11,983 bases of DNA from an uncultured Rhodocyclaceae bacterium (lineage in GTDB: Bacteria; Pseudomonadota; Gammaproteobacteria; Burkholderiales; Rhodocyclaceae): the NCBI GenBank assembly GCA_937892345.1, contig CALAGF010000311.1, positions 1 to 11,983 on the forward strand, written 5' to 3'. Position 1 is the first letter of the stretch. Each line of letters opens with the position of its first letter. The notes beneath the pieces are model-generated. The model had not been told where the DNA came from, ran no database searches, and saw only the letters and a program-made list of their open reading frames with translations. Positions 6,126-11,983 of the stretch are shown in pieces. The position numbers and the translations under genes are program-made.

Positions 6126-7058
6126 ATGAAAATCGCCAGCAACATTACGGAACTGGTCGGCAACACCCCGCTGGTCAAGCTCAACCGCTTGACCGAAGGT
6201 ATTGTAGCGACCGTCGTCGCCAAACTTGAGTTCTTCAACCCGGGTCACAGCGTCAAGGATCGGATTGCCGTCGCCATGCTGGATGCGGCCGTTGCCGCCG
6301 GCAAGATCGGCCCGGATACCGTGGTACTGGAACCGACTTCGGGCAATACCGGCATCGGTCTGGCCATGGTCTGTGCCGCACGCGGCATCAAGGCTGCGTT
6401 CGTGATGCCGGAAACCATGAGCCGCGAACGCAAGTTGCTGCTCAAGGCTTATGGTGCCGAACTGATCCTGACCCCCGGTCCGGATGGCATGGGTGGCGCA
6501 ATCCGCAAGGCCGAAGAACTGGCCGCAGCAGACAGTCGTTATTTCATTCCCCAGCAATTTGAAAATCCAGCCAATCCCGAGGTTCACCGCAATACGACTG
6601 CAGAAGAAATCTGGCGCGACACCGATGGACTGGTCGACATTTTTGTCTCCGGCGTCGGCACCGGCGGCACAGTGACCGGTGTTGGCGAAGTGCTCAAGGC
6701 AAAAAAACCCGGCGTGCAGATCGTGGCTGTCGAACCGGATGCATCGCCGGTGCTGTCGGGCGGCGCCAAGGGCCCGCACCCCATTCAGGGCATCGGTGCC
6801 GGTTTCGTCCCGGGCGTATTGAACACCCAGGCCTACGATGAAGTCATCCGGGTCAAAAACGACGATGCCTTTAGCACGGCACGCCGTATGGCGACAGAAG
6901 AAGGACTGCTGGTCGGGATTTCCTCGGGTGCATCCACCTGGGCGGCACTTGAGTTGGCCAAGCGCCCGGAAAATGCCGGCAAGTTGATCGTGGTGATCAT
7001 TCCCTCTTTCGGCGAGCGCTACCTGTCGACTGCGCTCTATCAGCATCTCGAGGTTTGA
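6126..7058 (+). CDS. cysK: Cysteine synthase A (O-acetylserine sulfhydrylase)
   Basis: A 310-residue fold-type II PLP enzyme that makes L-cysteine from O-acetyl-L-serine and sulfide. The PLP lysine is K44 in NPGHSVKDR, the substrate loop is TSGNTG (71-76), the phosphate-binding glycines are in SGVGTGGTVTGVG, and the SSGAS motif (266-270) binds the pyridine nitrogen. The ending PSFGERYLSTALY is typical of CysK and favours it over CysM. Length is normal. ATG 6126 has TTGGAG eight bases upstream. The next gene overlaps the stop codon (TTGA), so cysK and the lyase gene are probably one operon: cysteine is made, then sulfur is passed toward homocysteine/methionine or recovered. Confidence 0.95.
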   Translation: MKIASNITELVGNTPLVKLNRLTEGIVATVVAKLEFFNPGHSVKDRIAVAMLDAAVAAGKIGPDTVVLEPTSGNTGIGLAMVCAARGIKAAFVMPETMSRERKLLLKAYGAELILTPGPDGMGGAIRKAEELAAADSRYFIPQQFENPANPEVHRNTTAEEIWRDTDGLVDIFVSGVGTGGTVTGVGEVLKAKKPGVQIVAVEPDASPVLSGGAKGPHPIQGIGAGFVPGVLNTQAYDEVIRVKNDDAFSTARRMATEEGLLVGISSGASTWAALELAKRPENAGKLIVVIIPSFGERYLSTALYQHLEV

Positions 7059-8179
7059 GCATTTTTGATACGCCGATCGACCGGCGCGACTCCGACAGTA
7101 TCAAGTGGGGTAAATACGCCGGTCGCGACATCTTGCCGATGTGGGTGGCAGACATGGATTTTGCTGCCCCTCCCGGCGTGCTGGCCGCCTTGCACACGCG
7201 CATCGAACACGGCGTTTTCGGCTATGGCGGCGCCTGGCCTTCGCTCACGGAGTCAGTACTTGCTCACCTTGAAAGCGAATATGCATGGCGTATCGAAGCA
7301 GAATGGCTGGTCTGGCTGCCCGGACTGGTCAGTGGCCTGAATATCGCCTGCCGCGCCGTGGATGGGGCCGTACTGAACACCACGCCGGTCTACCCGCCCT
7401 TTTTGTCTGCCCCTAAATTTTCCGGACGACACCTGCAACAGGCAGCACTTGCTTGCCGCAACGGCCGCTGGGAAATGGACAAAAATGCGCTTGCCGACGC
7501 GTTGACCGAAGAGACCGGGCTGTTTCTGCTCTGCCACCCGCACAATCCGACAGGTCGTTGCTGGCAACGGGAGGAATTGCTTGATCTGGCGGATTTTGCC
7601 CGGACCAATGAACTGATCGTGTGCTCGGACGAAATCCACTGCGGCCTGGTCCTTGATGACGACAAGCGCCACATTCCCTTTGCCAGCCTGTCTGCCGACG
7701 CCGCCCAGCGCAGCATCACGCTGATGGCGCCCTCCAAGACCTTCAACATTCCCGGCCTGGGCTGCGCCTTTGCGGTGATTCCGGATGCCGGTCTGCGCCG
7801 ACGCTTTCTGCGGGCTATGGATGGCATCGTGCCGCACGTCAATATCCTCGGGCTGGCCGCCTGCGAAGCCGCCTACCGCGACTGTACCGACTGGCATCGC
7901 GAACTTCGCAGCTATCTTGCCGGCAACCGTGACCGCCTCGAATCTGCGGTCAACAACTTGCCGGGCATCAAAATGACCCACGTCGAAGCCACCTATCTGG
8001 GCTGGCTGGATGTGCGTGCGCTGGGACTGGAAAAACCGGCCGCCCATTTCGAGAGCCATGGACTGGGGCTTTCCGATGGCAGCGATTTCGGTGCCCCCGG
8101 CTGGCTCAGGCTCAATTTCGGCTGCCCCCGCAGTACGCTGGAAACCGCACTCGAACGCTTGGCGCTTGCATGTCGCTGA
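7055..8179 (+). CDS. patB: PatB/MalY-type C-S lyase (cystathionine beta-lyase)
   Basis: A 374-residue fold-type I aminotransferase-like PLP enzyme. The PatB/MalY signature is clear: FDTPIDRRDSDSIKW near the start, LPMWVADMDFAAPP (27-40), GVFGYGG (53-59), HPHNPTGR (161-168), SDEIHCGL (191-198) with D192 facing the pyridine nitrogen, the PLP lysine K228 in APSKTFNIPGLG, and the carboxylate-binding arginine in WLRLNFGCPR near the C-terminus. The family cleaves cystathionine to homocysteine, pyruvate and ammonia; some members mainly degrade cysteine. The start is inferred as TTG 7055, overlapping the cysK stop; no in-frame ATG is available before WVADMDF. CGAGG at 7049-7053 is only one base from this TTG, which is odd. 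An ATT start at 7061 would have better spacing but is rare. Confidence 0.9.
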   Translation: MSIFDTPIDRRDSDSIKWGKYAGRDILPMWVADMDFAAPPGVLAALHTRIEHGVFGYGGAWPSLTESVLAHLESEYAWRIEAEWLVWLPGLVSGLNIACRAVDGAVLNTTPVYPPFLSAPKFSGRHLQQAALACRNGRWEMDKNALADALTEETGLFLLCHPHNPTGRCWQREELLDLADFARTNELIVCSDEIHCGLVLDDDKRHIPFASLSADAAQRSITLMAPSKTFNIPGLGCAFAVIPDAGLRRRFLRAMDGIVPHVNILGLAACEAAYRDCTDWHRELRSYLAGNRDRLESAVNNLPGIKMTHVEATYLGWLDVRALGLEKPAAHFESHGLGLSDGSDFGAPGWLRLNFGCPRSTLETALERLALACR

Positions 8180-8463
8180 ACGCTTACAGCCTCGCACTCC
8201 TCGTCCTCAGCTGCGGCATGCTCGGCAACGCGCTGGCCAGTGGTCTGGCACTGGAAAGAGCGCTGCGCGCCGCCGGTCGTAAGTCCGACCGCTGGTTGTG
8301 GGCCGCGATGGGCTGTGGCGCCTTGCTGCTCGGCCTGCATCATGGTCATGCGCTCGAACTGGCGCTCAAGACGGGGCTCTACGACCTTGACCAGACCTTG
8401 CGCTCCGGCGCTGCCAGCCTGCTGATGGCCATTTCGGTCTACGGTCTCACGCGGCGGATTTGA
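8170..8463 (+). CDS. Small hypothetical membrane protein
   Basis: A 97-residue protein whose ATG overlaps the end of the lyase gene by 10 bp, suggesting translational coupling within the cysK operon. Three hydrophobic segments are visible: about residues 6-28 (SLALLVLSCGMLGNALASGLALE), 42-57 (WLWAAMGCGALLLGLH) and 79-93 (GAASLLMAISVYGL). A histidine-rich HHGH lies after the second, and the loops are basic (RALRAAGRKSDR). I do not recognise the family. The 3' end overlaps the convergent cyclo-ligase gene by 17 bp. The gene has no obvious RBS, so it may depend on ribosomes finishing the lyase gene. Function unknown. Confidence 0.6.
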   Translation: MSLNAYSLALLVLSCGMLGNALASGLALERALRAAGRKSDRWLWAAMGCGALLLGLHHGHALELALKTGLYDLDQTLRSGAASLLMAISVYGLTRRI

Positions 8464-9025
8464 ACGCACCGGCTTCGGTCACAATCCAGTCAAGGCGCTG
8501 GTCATGCGCTTCCGGATGGATGCTGGGCAGGCGATTGAGCTCAAAGCCGACACCGATGGTCAAAGGGCGTCGGGGCAGGGCGGCCAGGGTACGGTCGAAA
8601 TAACCCCCGCCATAGCCCAATCGGTATCCCGCCGGATCAAACCCGTTTACCGGGATCAGAATGCATTCCGGTGACAGCCACTCTCCGTCCTTTGGCGTGG
8701 GAATGCCATAGCGATCCGGTTCAAGGTGCGCAGCAGGAGTCCATTCCCGAAACAGGAGGGGCTGGTCGACGGCCTGTACGACAGGCAACGCAGCACGCGC
8801 ACCGCGTTCGCACCATGCAGTGACGATGGCCCGTACATCCGGCTCATTACGGATAGGCCAACAAAAAGCAAAGACTTCAGGCACCTCGAAGCCGGACAGG
8901 AGATAATCCGCAATGCGTGCTGAACGCGCGGCATGTTCATCTGTCCCAAGCGCAAGCCGGCGCGCCGCCATATCGCGACGCAGTTGCCGCTTCCAGTCCG
9001 CATTACCCACCGATTCACCCGTCAC
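8447..9025 (-). CDS. fau: 5-formyltetrahydrofolate cyclo-ligase
   Basis: A 192-residue cytosolic enzyme (MTHFS/YgfA family). It converts 5-formyl-THF to 5,10-methenyl-THF using ATP, returning the inhibitory folate to one-carbon metabolism. Motifs: KRQLRRDMAARRLAL at the start (ATP-contacting basic helix), FCWPIRNEPDVR (about 54-65), a central IPTPKDGEWLSPECILIPVNGFDPAGYRLGYGGGYFDRTLA containing the family's GxRLGxGGGYxD nucleotide/substrate loop, and IGVGFELNR. Length is usual. The start is GTG 9025, with GGAGAG six bases upstream on the minus strand. A second GTG five codons in is less well placed. The gene is divergent from slt with only 14 bp between, and converges on the membrane-protein gene with a 17-bp overlap. 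Confidence 0.94.
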   Translation of the reverse strand: MTGESVGNADWKRQLRRDMAARRLALGTDEHAARSARIADYLLSGFEVPEVFAFCWPIRNEPDVRAIVTAWCERGARAALPVVQAVDQPLLFREWTPAAHLEPDRYGIPTPKDGEWLSPECILIPVNGFDPAGYRLGYGGGYFDRTLAALPRRPLTIGVGFELNRLPSIHPEAHDQRLDWIVTEAGAFKSAA

Positions 9026-9039
9026 CGAATTCTCTCCGC

Positions 9040-10971
9040 ATGAAACTGAGTATTACCCTGATCGCCCTCGCACTATCCGTCTCTGCCTTTGCACAGGAAG
9101 CCGGCGACACCACCTTTCTCGCCGCCCGTGAAGCCTTCCGGACCGGCGATCTCAGGCGACTGGAGCTCAGCGCCGCCGAACTGGGCAACCATCCGCTAGC
9201 CAGCTACGCCGAAAATTATCGCCTGCGCAATCTGCTGGCACGCGACGATAGCAGCGGCATTCCCGAATTTCTCGCCCGCAACGAAGGCAGCTACCTTGCC
9301 GAAAAACTGCGAGCCGACTGGATTCGCCGACTGGCCAAGCGTTCCACGTGGAACGTGGTCGAAACAGAATACGCCAAATTGCTGGCCCCGGAACCCGAAC
9401 TCACTTGCTACGCCCAGCAAGCACGTTGGGTTCGTGGCGACCGTTCGGTCATTGATGAAAGCAGCGCGCTCTGGCTGGAGATGCTGGAACCCACCGAAGG
9501 CTGCCGTCCGCTGTTCGACTTGCAGGTCAACGCCGGCCGCGTGGATACCGATGCGATCTGGGCGCGCGCCCGTTTGCAGATGGAAGCCAACCGCAGCAAC
9601 TGGGCACGCATCACGCTGAACTATCTGCCGGACAGTCAAATGCCGGATAGCCGCAGTTTCGAGCAAGCCACCGGAAATGCAGCCGGCTACATCGCCCGCC
9701 TGCCGGCAGGCTGGGCGGCGACGCGCAGCAGTCGTGAACTCGTCGCCATCGCCATGCAGCGGATAGCGACCAATGAGCCGACGGTAGCGGCCAGCATGCT
9801 TGAGTCCCGTCAGTCGCAAATGCAAGCCTCGGAACGGCAATGGGTCTGGAGCCAGATCGCCCTGCAAGGCGCACGCCGCCACATGCCGGATTCGCTGGAT
9901 TGGTACGCACGCGCAGGCAAAGCTCCACTCAGTGACGAAAATCACCAGTGGAAAGTCCGGGCCGCATTGCGTGCGCAGGCTTGGGGCACGGTGCGCGATG
10001 CCATCCAGGCGATGCCGGAATCCCTGGCCCAACGGCCAGAGTGGATCTACTGGCTCGGCCGCGCCTACAAGGCCGGCGGCAGAACGACAGATGCCGATGC
10101 CCTGTTCGGCAAAATTGCCGGTCAGGCCAATTTTTACGGCAATCTTGCCGACGAGGAACTGGGCAAGTCCGTATCCGCCCCGAACAAGGCCACGCCCCCC
10201 AGCAGCGATGAGTTACGCCTCGCAGCAGAAAGTCGGGCGCTGCAACGCGCTCTGGCTTTGTTTCGACTCGACATGCGCACCGAGGCGGTACGCGAATGGA
10301 ACTGGGCCCTGCGCGGCATGGATGACCGCGCATTGCTAGCCGCTGCGGAGCTGGCGAAGCGTAACCGGATATGGGATCGCGCCATCAATACCGCTGACCG
10401 CACCCGTAACGAACACGATTACAGCCTGCGTTTTCTCGCCCCCTATGGCGACCAGATTCGTCCTGCTGCTCGTCAGCAATCACTTGATGATGCCTGGGTA
10501 TATGGGCTGATGCGTCAGGAAAGCCGATTTATTACCAGCGCCCGCTCGACGGTGGGTGCATCAGGACTCATGCAATTGATGCCGGCAACCGCCAAATGGG
10601 TAGCAAAGAAAATTGGCATGCAGGATTACCATCCGGGTCGGGTCAACGAGACCGAGGTCAACGTCCTGCTTGGCACATCCTACATGCGACTGGTCATGGA
10701 AAATCTGGATAACCATCCGGTACTGGCCTCTGCAGCCTATAACGCAGGCCCCGGCCGAGCCAAGCGCTGGCGAGGCGACCAACCGATGGAAGGGGCAATT
10801 TACGCCGAAACCATCCCGTTCAGCGAAACCCGCGACTACGTCAAAAAGGTCATGAGTAACGCGGTTTATTATTCGGCACAATTCAATGGTCGACCGGATT
10901 CCTTGAAAACGCGACTGGGCGTTGTTGCACCCAACCGCAGCGAAAACTTCAAGGACCGCGATCTCCCTTGA
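9040..10971 (+). CDS. slt: Soluble lytic murein transglycosylase (Slt70-like)
   Basis: A 643-residue periplasmic enzyme that cleaves the MurNAc-GlcNAc bond of peptidoglycan, leaving 1,6-anhydro-MurNAc ends. The N-terminus MKLSITLIALALSVSAFA-QE is a Sec signal peptide with likely cleavage after residue 18, which fixes ATG 9040 as the start over an upstream in-frame extension. Residues about 25-470 form the alpha-superhelical U/L-domain region. The C-terminal GH23 goose-lysozyme-like domain (about 480-620) shows YGLMRQESRF with catalytic E494, GASGLMQLMPATAKWVAKK, LLGTSYM and ASAAYNAGPGRAKRW, then ETIPFSETRDYVKKVM. Length matches Slt70. No good Shine-Dalgarno precedes the start, and any promoter must lie inside the divergent folate gene. 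A parS-like palindrome lies within codons 101-106. Confidence 0.95.
   Translation: MKLSITLIALALSVSAFAQEAGDTTFLAAREAFRTGDLRRLELSAAELGNHPLASYAENYRLRNLLARDDSSGIPEFLARNEGSYLAEKLRADWIRRLAKRSTWNVVETEYAKLLAPEPELTCYAQQARWVRGDRSVIDESSALWLEMLEPTEGCRPLFDLQVNAGRVDTDAIWARARLQMEANRSNWARITLNYLPDSQMPDSRSFEQATGNAAGYIARLPAGWAATRSSRELVAIAMQRIATNEPTVAASMLESRQSQMQASERQWVWSQIALQGARRHMPDSLDWYARAGKAPLSDENHQWKVRAALRAQAWGTVRDAIQAMPESLAQRPEWIYWLGRAYKAGGRTTDADALFGKIAGQANFYGNLADEELGKSVSAPNKATPPSSDELRLAAESRALQRALALFRLDMRTEAVREWNWALRGMDDRALLAAAELAKRNRIWDRAINTADRTRNEHDYSLRFLAPYGDQIRPAARQQSLDDAWVYGLMRQESRFITSARSTVGASGLMQLMPATAKWVAKKIGMQDYHPGRVNETEVNVLLGTSYMRLVMENLDNHPVLASAAYNAGPGRAKRWRGDQPMEGAIYAETIPFSETRDYVKKVMSNAVYYSAQFNGRPDSLKTRLGVVAPNRSENFKDRDLP
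9340..9355. other. parS: parS-like ParB-binding site inside slt
   Basis: CGTTCCACGTGGAACG is a perfect 16-bp palindrome. Its core GTTCCACGTGGAAC fits the widely conserved bacterial parS pattern (T)GTTNCACGTGNAAC(A) at all 14 core positions; only the outermost pair is C/G in place of T/A. parS is bound by ParB for origin segregation and usually lies in coding or intergenic DNA near oriC. Here the palindrome is read as R-S-T-W-N within the variable helical part of Slt. Function as parS is inferred from sequence identity alone. Confidence 0.75.
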
Positions 10972-10998
10972 GCGCAAACCGGCGCCTTGCCGTAAAAT
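10968..10998 (+). promoter_or_regulatory. Candidate promoter for the NDUFA9-like gene
   Basis: TAAAAT at 10993-10998 is a 5/6 match to a -10 box, about 40 bases before the ATG. TTGAGC at 10968-10973, overlapping the slt stop, could be the -35, though its 19-bp spacer is long. A four-pair stem, CGGC-GCCTT-GCCG (10980-10992), lies between them and is too short to call a terminator. Confidence 0.35.
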
Positions 10999-11037
10999 GC
11001 TGTTTTTGCACACATCACATTGATATCGGGGTTCCAG

Positions 11038-11983
11038 ATGGACATCAAGAAGGTCTTGCTGCTCGGTGGTAGCGGTTTTGTTGGCACCTACATCGTCAAT
11101 CGCCTGTCCCGGAGCGGCATTCAGGTCACCGTGCCGACCCGCCGCCGCGAGCGGAACAAGGCCTTGATCATGCAGCCCGGCGTGGAAATGCCGGAAACCA
11201 ACATTCATTGCCTGCAAACGCTGACCGAACTGGTCCGCGGTCACGATGCGGTGATCAACCTTGTCGGCATCCTGCACAGCCGCGATGTTCAGCTGCCCTA
11301 TAGCAAGGACTTCGGCAATGCCCATGTCGAACTGCCGAAAACCATCGTTGCTGCCTGCAAGGCCGCCGGTGTCCGCCGCCTGATTCACATGAGCGCGCTC
11401 AAGGCTGATCCCAAGGGCCCCTCTGAATATCTCGCTTCCAAGGGTGAAGGCGAAGCCATCGTCATGGCTGCAGCCGGCGAACTGGACGTCACCGTCTTCC
11501 GTCCCTCGGTGATTTTCGGTTTGGGCGACTCGTTCATGTCGATGTTTGCCAACGTGCTTCGCAAAGCGCCAATCTTCCCGCTGGGTTTCGGTCACGCCCG
11601 CTTCCAGCCGGTATGGGTTGCCGATGTTGCCGATGCCTTCGTCGCTGCAATGAACAATGTCGACACCTACGGCCAGGCCTACGATCTGGTCGGACCGCAA
11701 ACCTACACGCTGCGCGAACTGGTCGATTACACCGCCGAACTGACTGGCAGCACGACCCGCATCGTGCCGCTGTCTGAAGGCTGGGCCTACCTGCAGGCTG
11801 GCCTGATGTGGCTGGCGCCGAACCCCTTGATGTCGCCGGACAACCTGCGCTCGATGGAGGTCGACAGCGTGTGCGATGCAAATTGCAATGCACCGGCCAA
11901 CTGGACGCCAACCGCGCTCGAATCAATCGCCCCCACCTACGTTGCCCGCAATACCCCCAAGGGCAAGCTCGACGGCTTCCGTT
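11038..11983 (+). CDS. Complex I NDUFA9-like NAD(P)-binding SDR protein (3' end beyond window)
   Basis: 315 residues are visible from ATG 11038 (GGGG at 11028-11031 upstream); no stop is reached. It is an atypical extended short-chain dehydrogenase of the NDUFA9-like group. The Rossmann motif GGSGFVG is at 10-16, the NLVGIL strand at 74-79, MSAL at 118-121, and the active-site-type pair Y131/K135 in SEYLASK. RPSVIFGLGDSFMSMF (155-170) and PVWVADVADAF (191-201) are typical of the subgroup. In mitochondria NDUFA9 is a complex I accessory subunit that binds NADPH. Bacterial members are mostly uncharacterised, and UDP-sugar epimerase activity is not expected. The gene is co-directional with slt but likely has its own promoter. 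Confidence 0.88.
   Translation, partial: MDIKKVLLLGGSGFVGTYIVNRLSRSGIQVTVPTRRRERNKALIMQPGVEMPETNIHCLQTLTELVRGHDAVINLVGILHSRDVQLPYSKDFGNAHVELPKTIVAACKAAGVRRLIHMSALKADPKGPSEYLASKGEGEAIVMAAAGELDVTVFRPSVIFGLGDSFMSMFANVLRKAPIFPLGFGHARFQPVWVADVADAFVAAMNNVDTYGQAYDLVGPQTYTLRELVDYTAELTGSTTRIVPLSEGWAYLQAGLMWLAPNPLMSPDNLRSMEVDSVCDANCNAPANWTPTALESIAPTYVARNTPKGKLDGFR

Noticed and set aside
4724..6238. Long minus-strand ORF (504 codons) opposite ilvA
   Set aside because: It is the antisense shadow of a strongly conserved GC-rich gene; its translation shows no family features and no RBS.
6105..7046. 313-codon minus-strand ORF opposite cysK
   Set aside because: Antisense shadow of cysK with low-complexity, unrecognisable translation.
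8917..9039. N-terminal extension of slt upstream of ATG 9040
   Set aside because: ATG 9040 begins a clear Sec signal peptide; the extension would bury it and overlaps the folate gene's start.
10980..11006. Terminator after slt
   Set aside because: Only a four-pair stem, not followed directly by T's; the sequence fits a promoter better.
10561..11700. 379-codon minus-strand ORF spanning the end of slt and the NDUFA9-like gene
   Set aside because: It crosses two well-supported genes on the plus strand and resembles no protein; a codon-bias artefact.
1..11983. CRISPR array, tRNA, rRNA or complete insertion sequence
   Set aside because: No regularly spaced repeats, cloverleaf-like sequence or transposase-like protein was found on either strand.

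Overview
The window looks like a Betaproteobacterial chromosome, most likely Rhodocyclales (Dechloromonas/Azonexus-like). It joins an accessory, island-like segment (about 1-3979) to an ordered block of housekeeping genes (about 4038-11983). The taxonomic guess rests on the core proteins (IlvA with two ACT-like domains, CysK, a PatB/MalY lyase, YqaA, Slt, an NDUFA9-like SDR), on moderately high GC, and on promoter style. It is inference, not a database result.

Accessory part. It opens with very GC-rich sequence (roughly 70% by hand count) holding the end of an unrecognised protein (2-379) and a small cysteine-rich protein (497-706). These are separated by a long hairpin (391-457) and share a repeated leader (CCACCACC...GAGGAG...ACCATGG). 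The same leader also drives a chimeric ORF (810-2360). Its first ~50 residues look like a third island gene, but the rest is the C-terminal two thirds of a large MmeI/type IIG-like DNA methyltransferase, without the SAM-binding and catalytic domain. A 78-bp palindromic element sits in frame inside it. A DUF4268/PD-(D/E)xK-like nuclease gene follows with an ATGA overlap. Next comes a RelE-type toxin and XRE antitoxin pair behind a striking double palindrome. This reads as a defence/mobile-element scrapyard at an island edge.

Core part. yqaA (minus strand) diverges from ilvA. Then come cysK and a PatB/MalY-type C-S lyase (TTGA overlap) and a small membrane protein (10-bp overlap), probably one operon. 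ilvA, cysK and patB encode three PLP enzymes of isoleucine and sulfur amino-acid metabolism. Converging on this operon is the 5-formyltetrahydrofolate cyclo-ligase gene. It starts only 14 bp from the divergent slt, a periplasmic lytic transglycosylase. An NDUFA9-like complex I-associated SDR gene runs off the right end.

The most interesting non-coding signal is a perfect 16-bp palindrome inside slt (9340-9355). Its 14-bp core GTTCCACGTGGAAC matches the ParB-binding centromere site parS, which suggests the window is near the chromosome origin. No rRNA, tRNA, CRISPR array or complete insertion sequence was seen.
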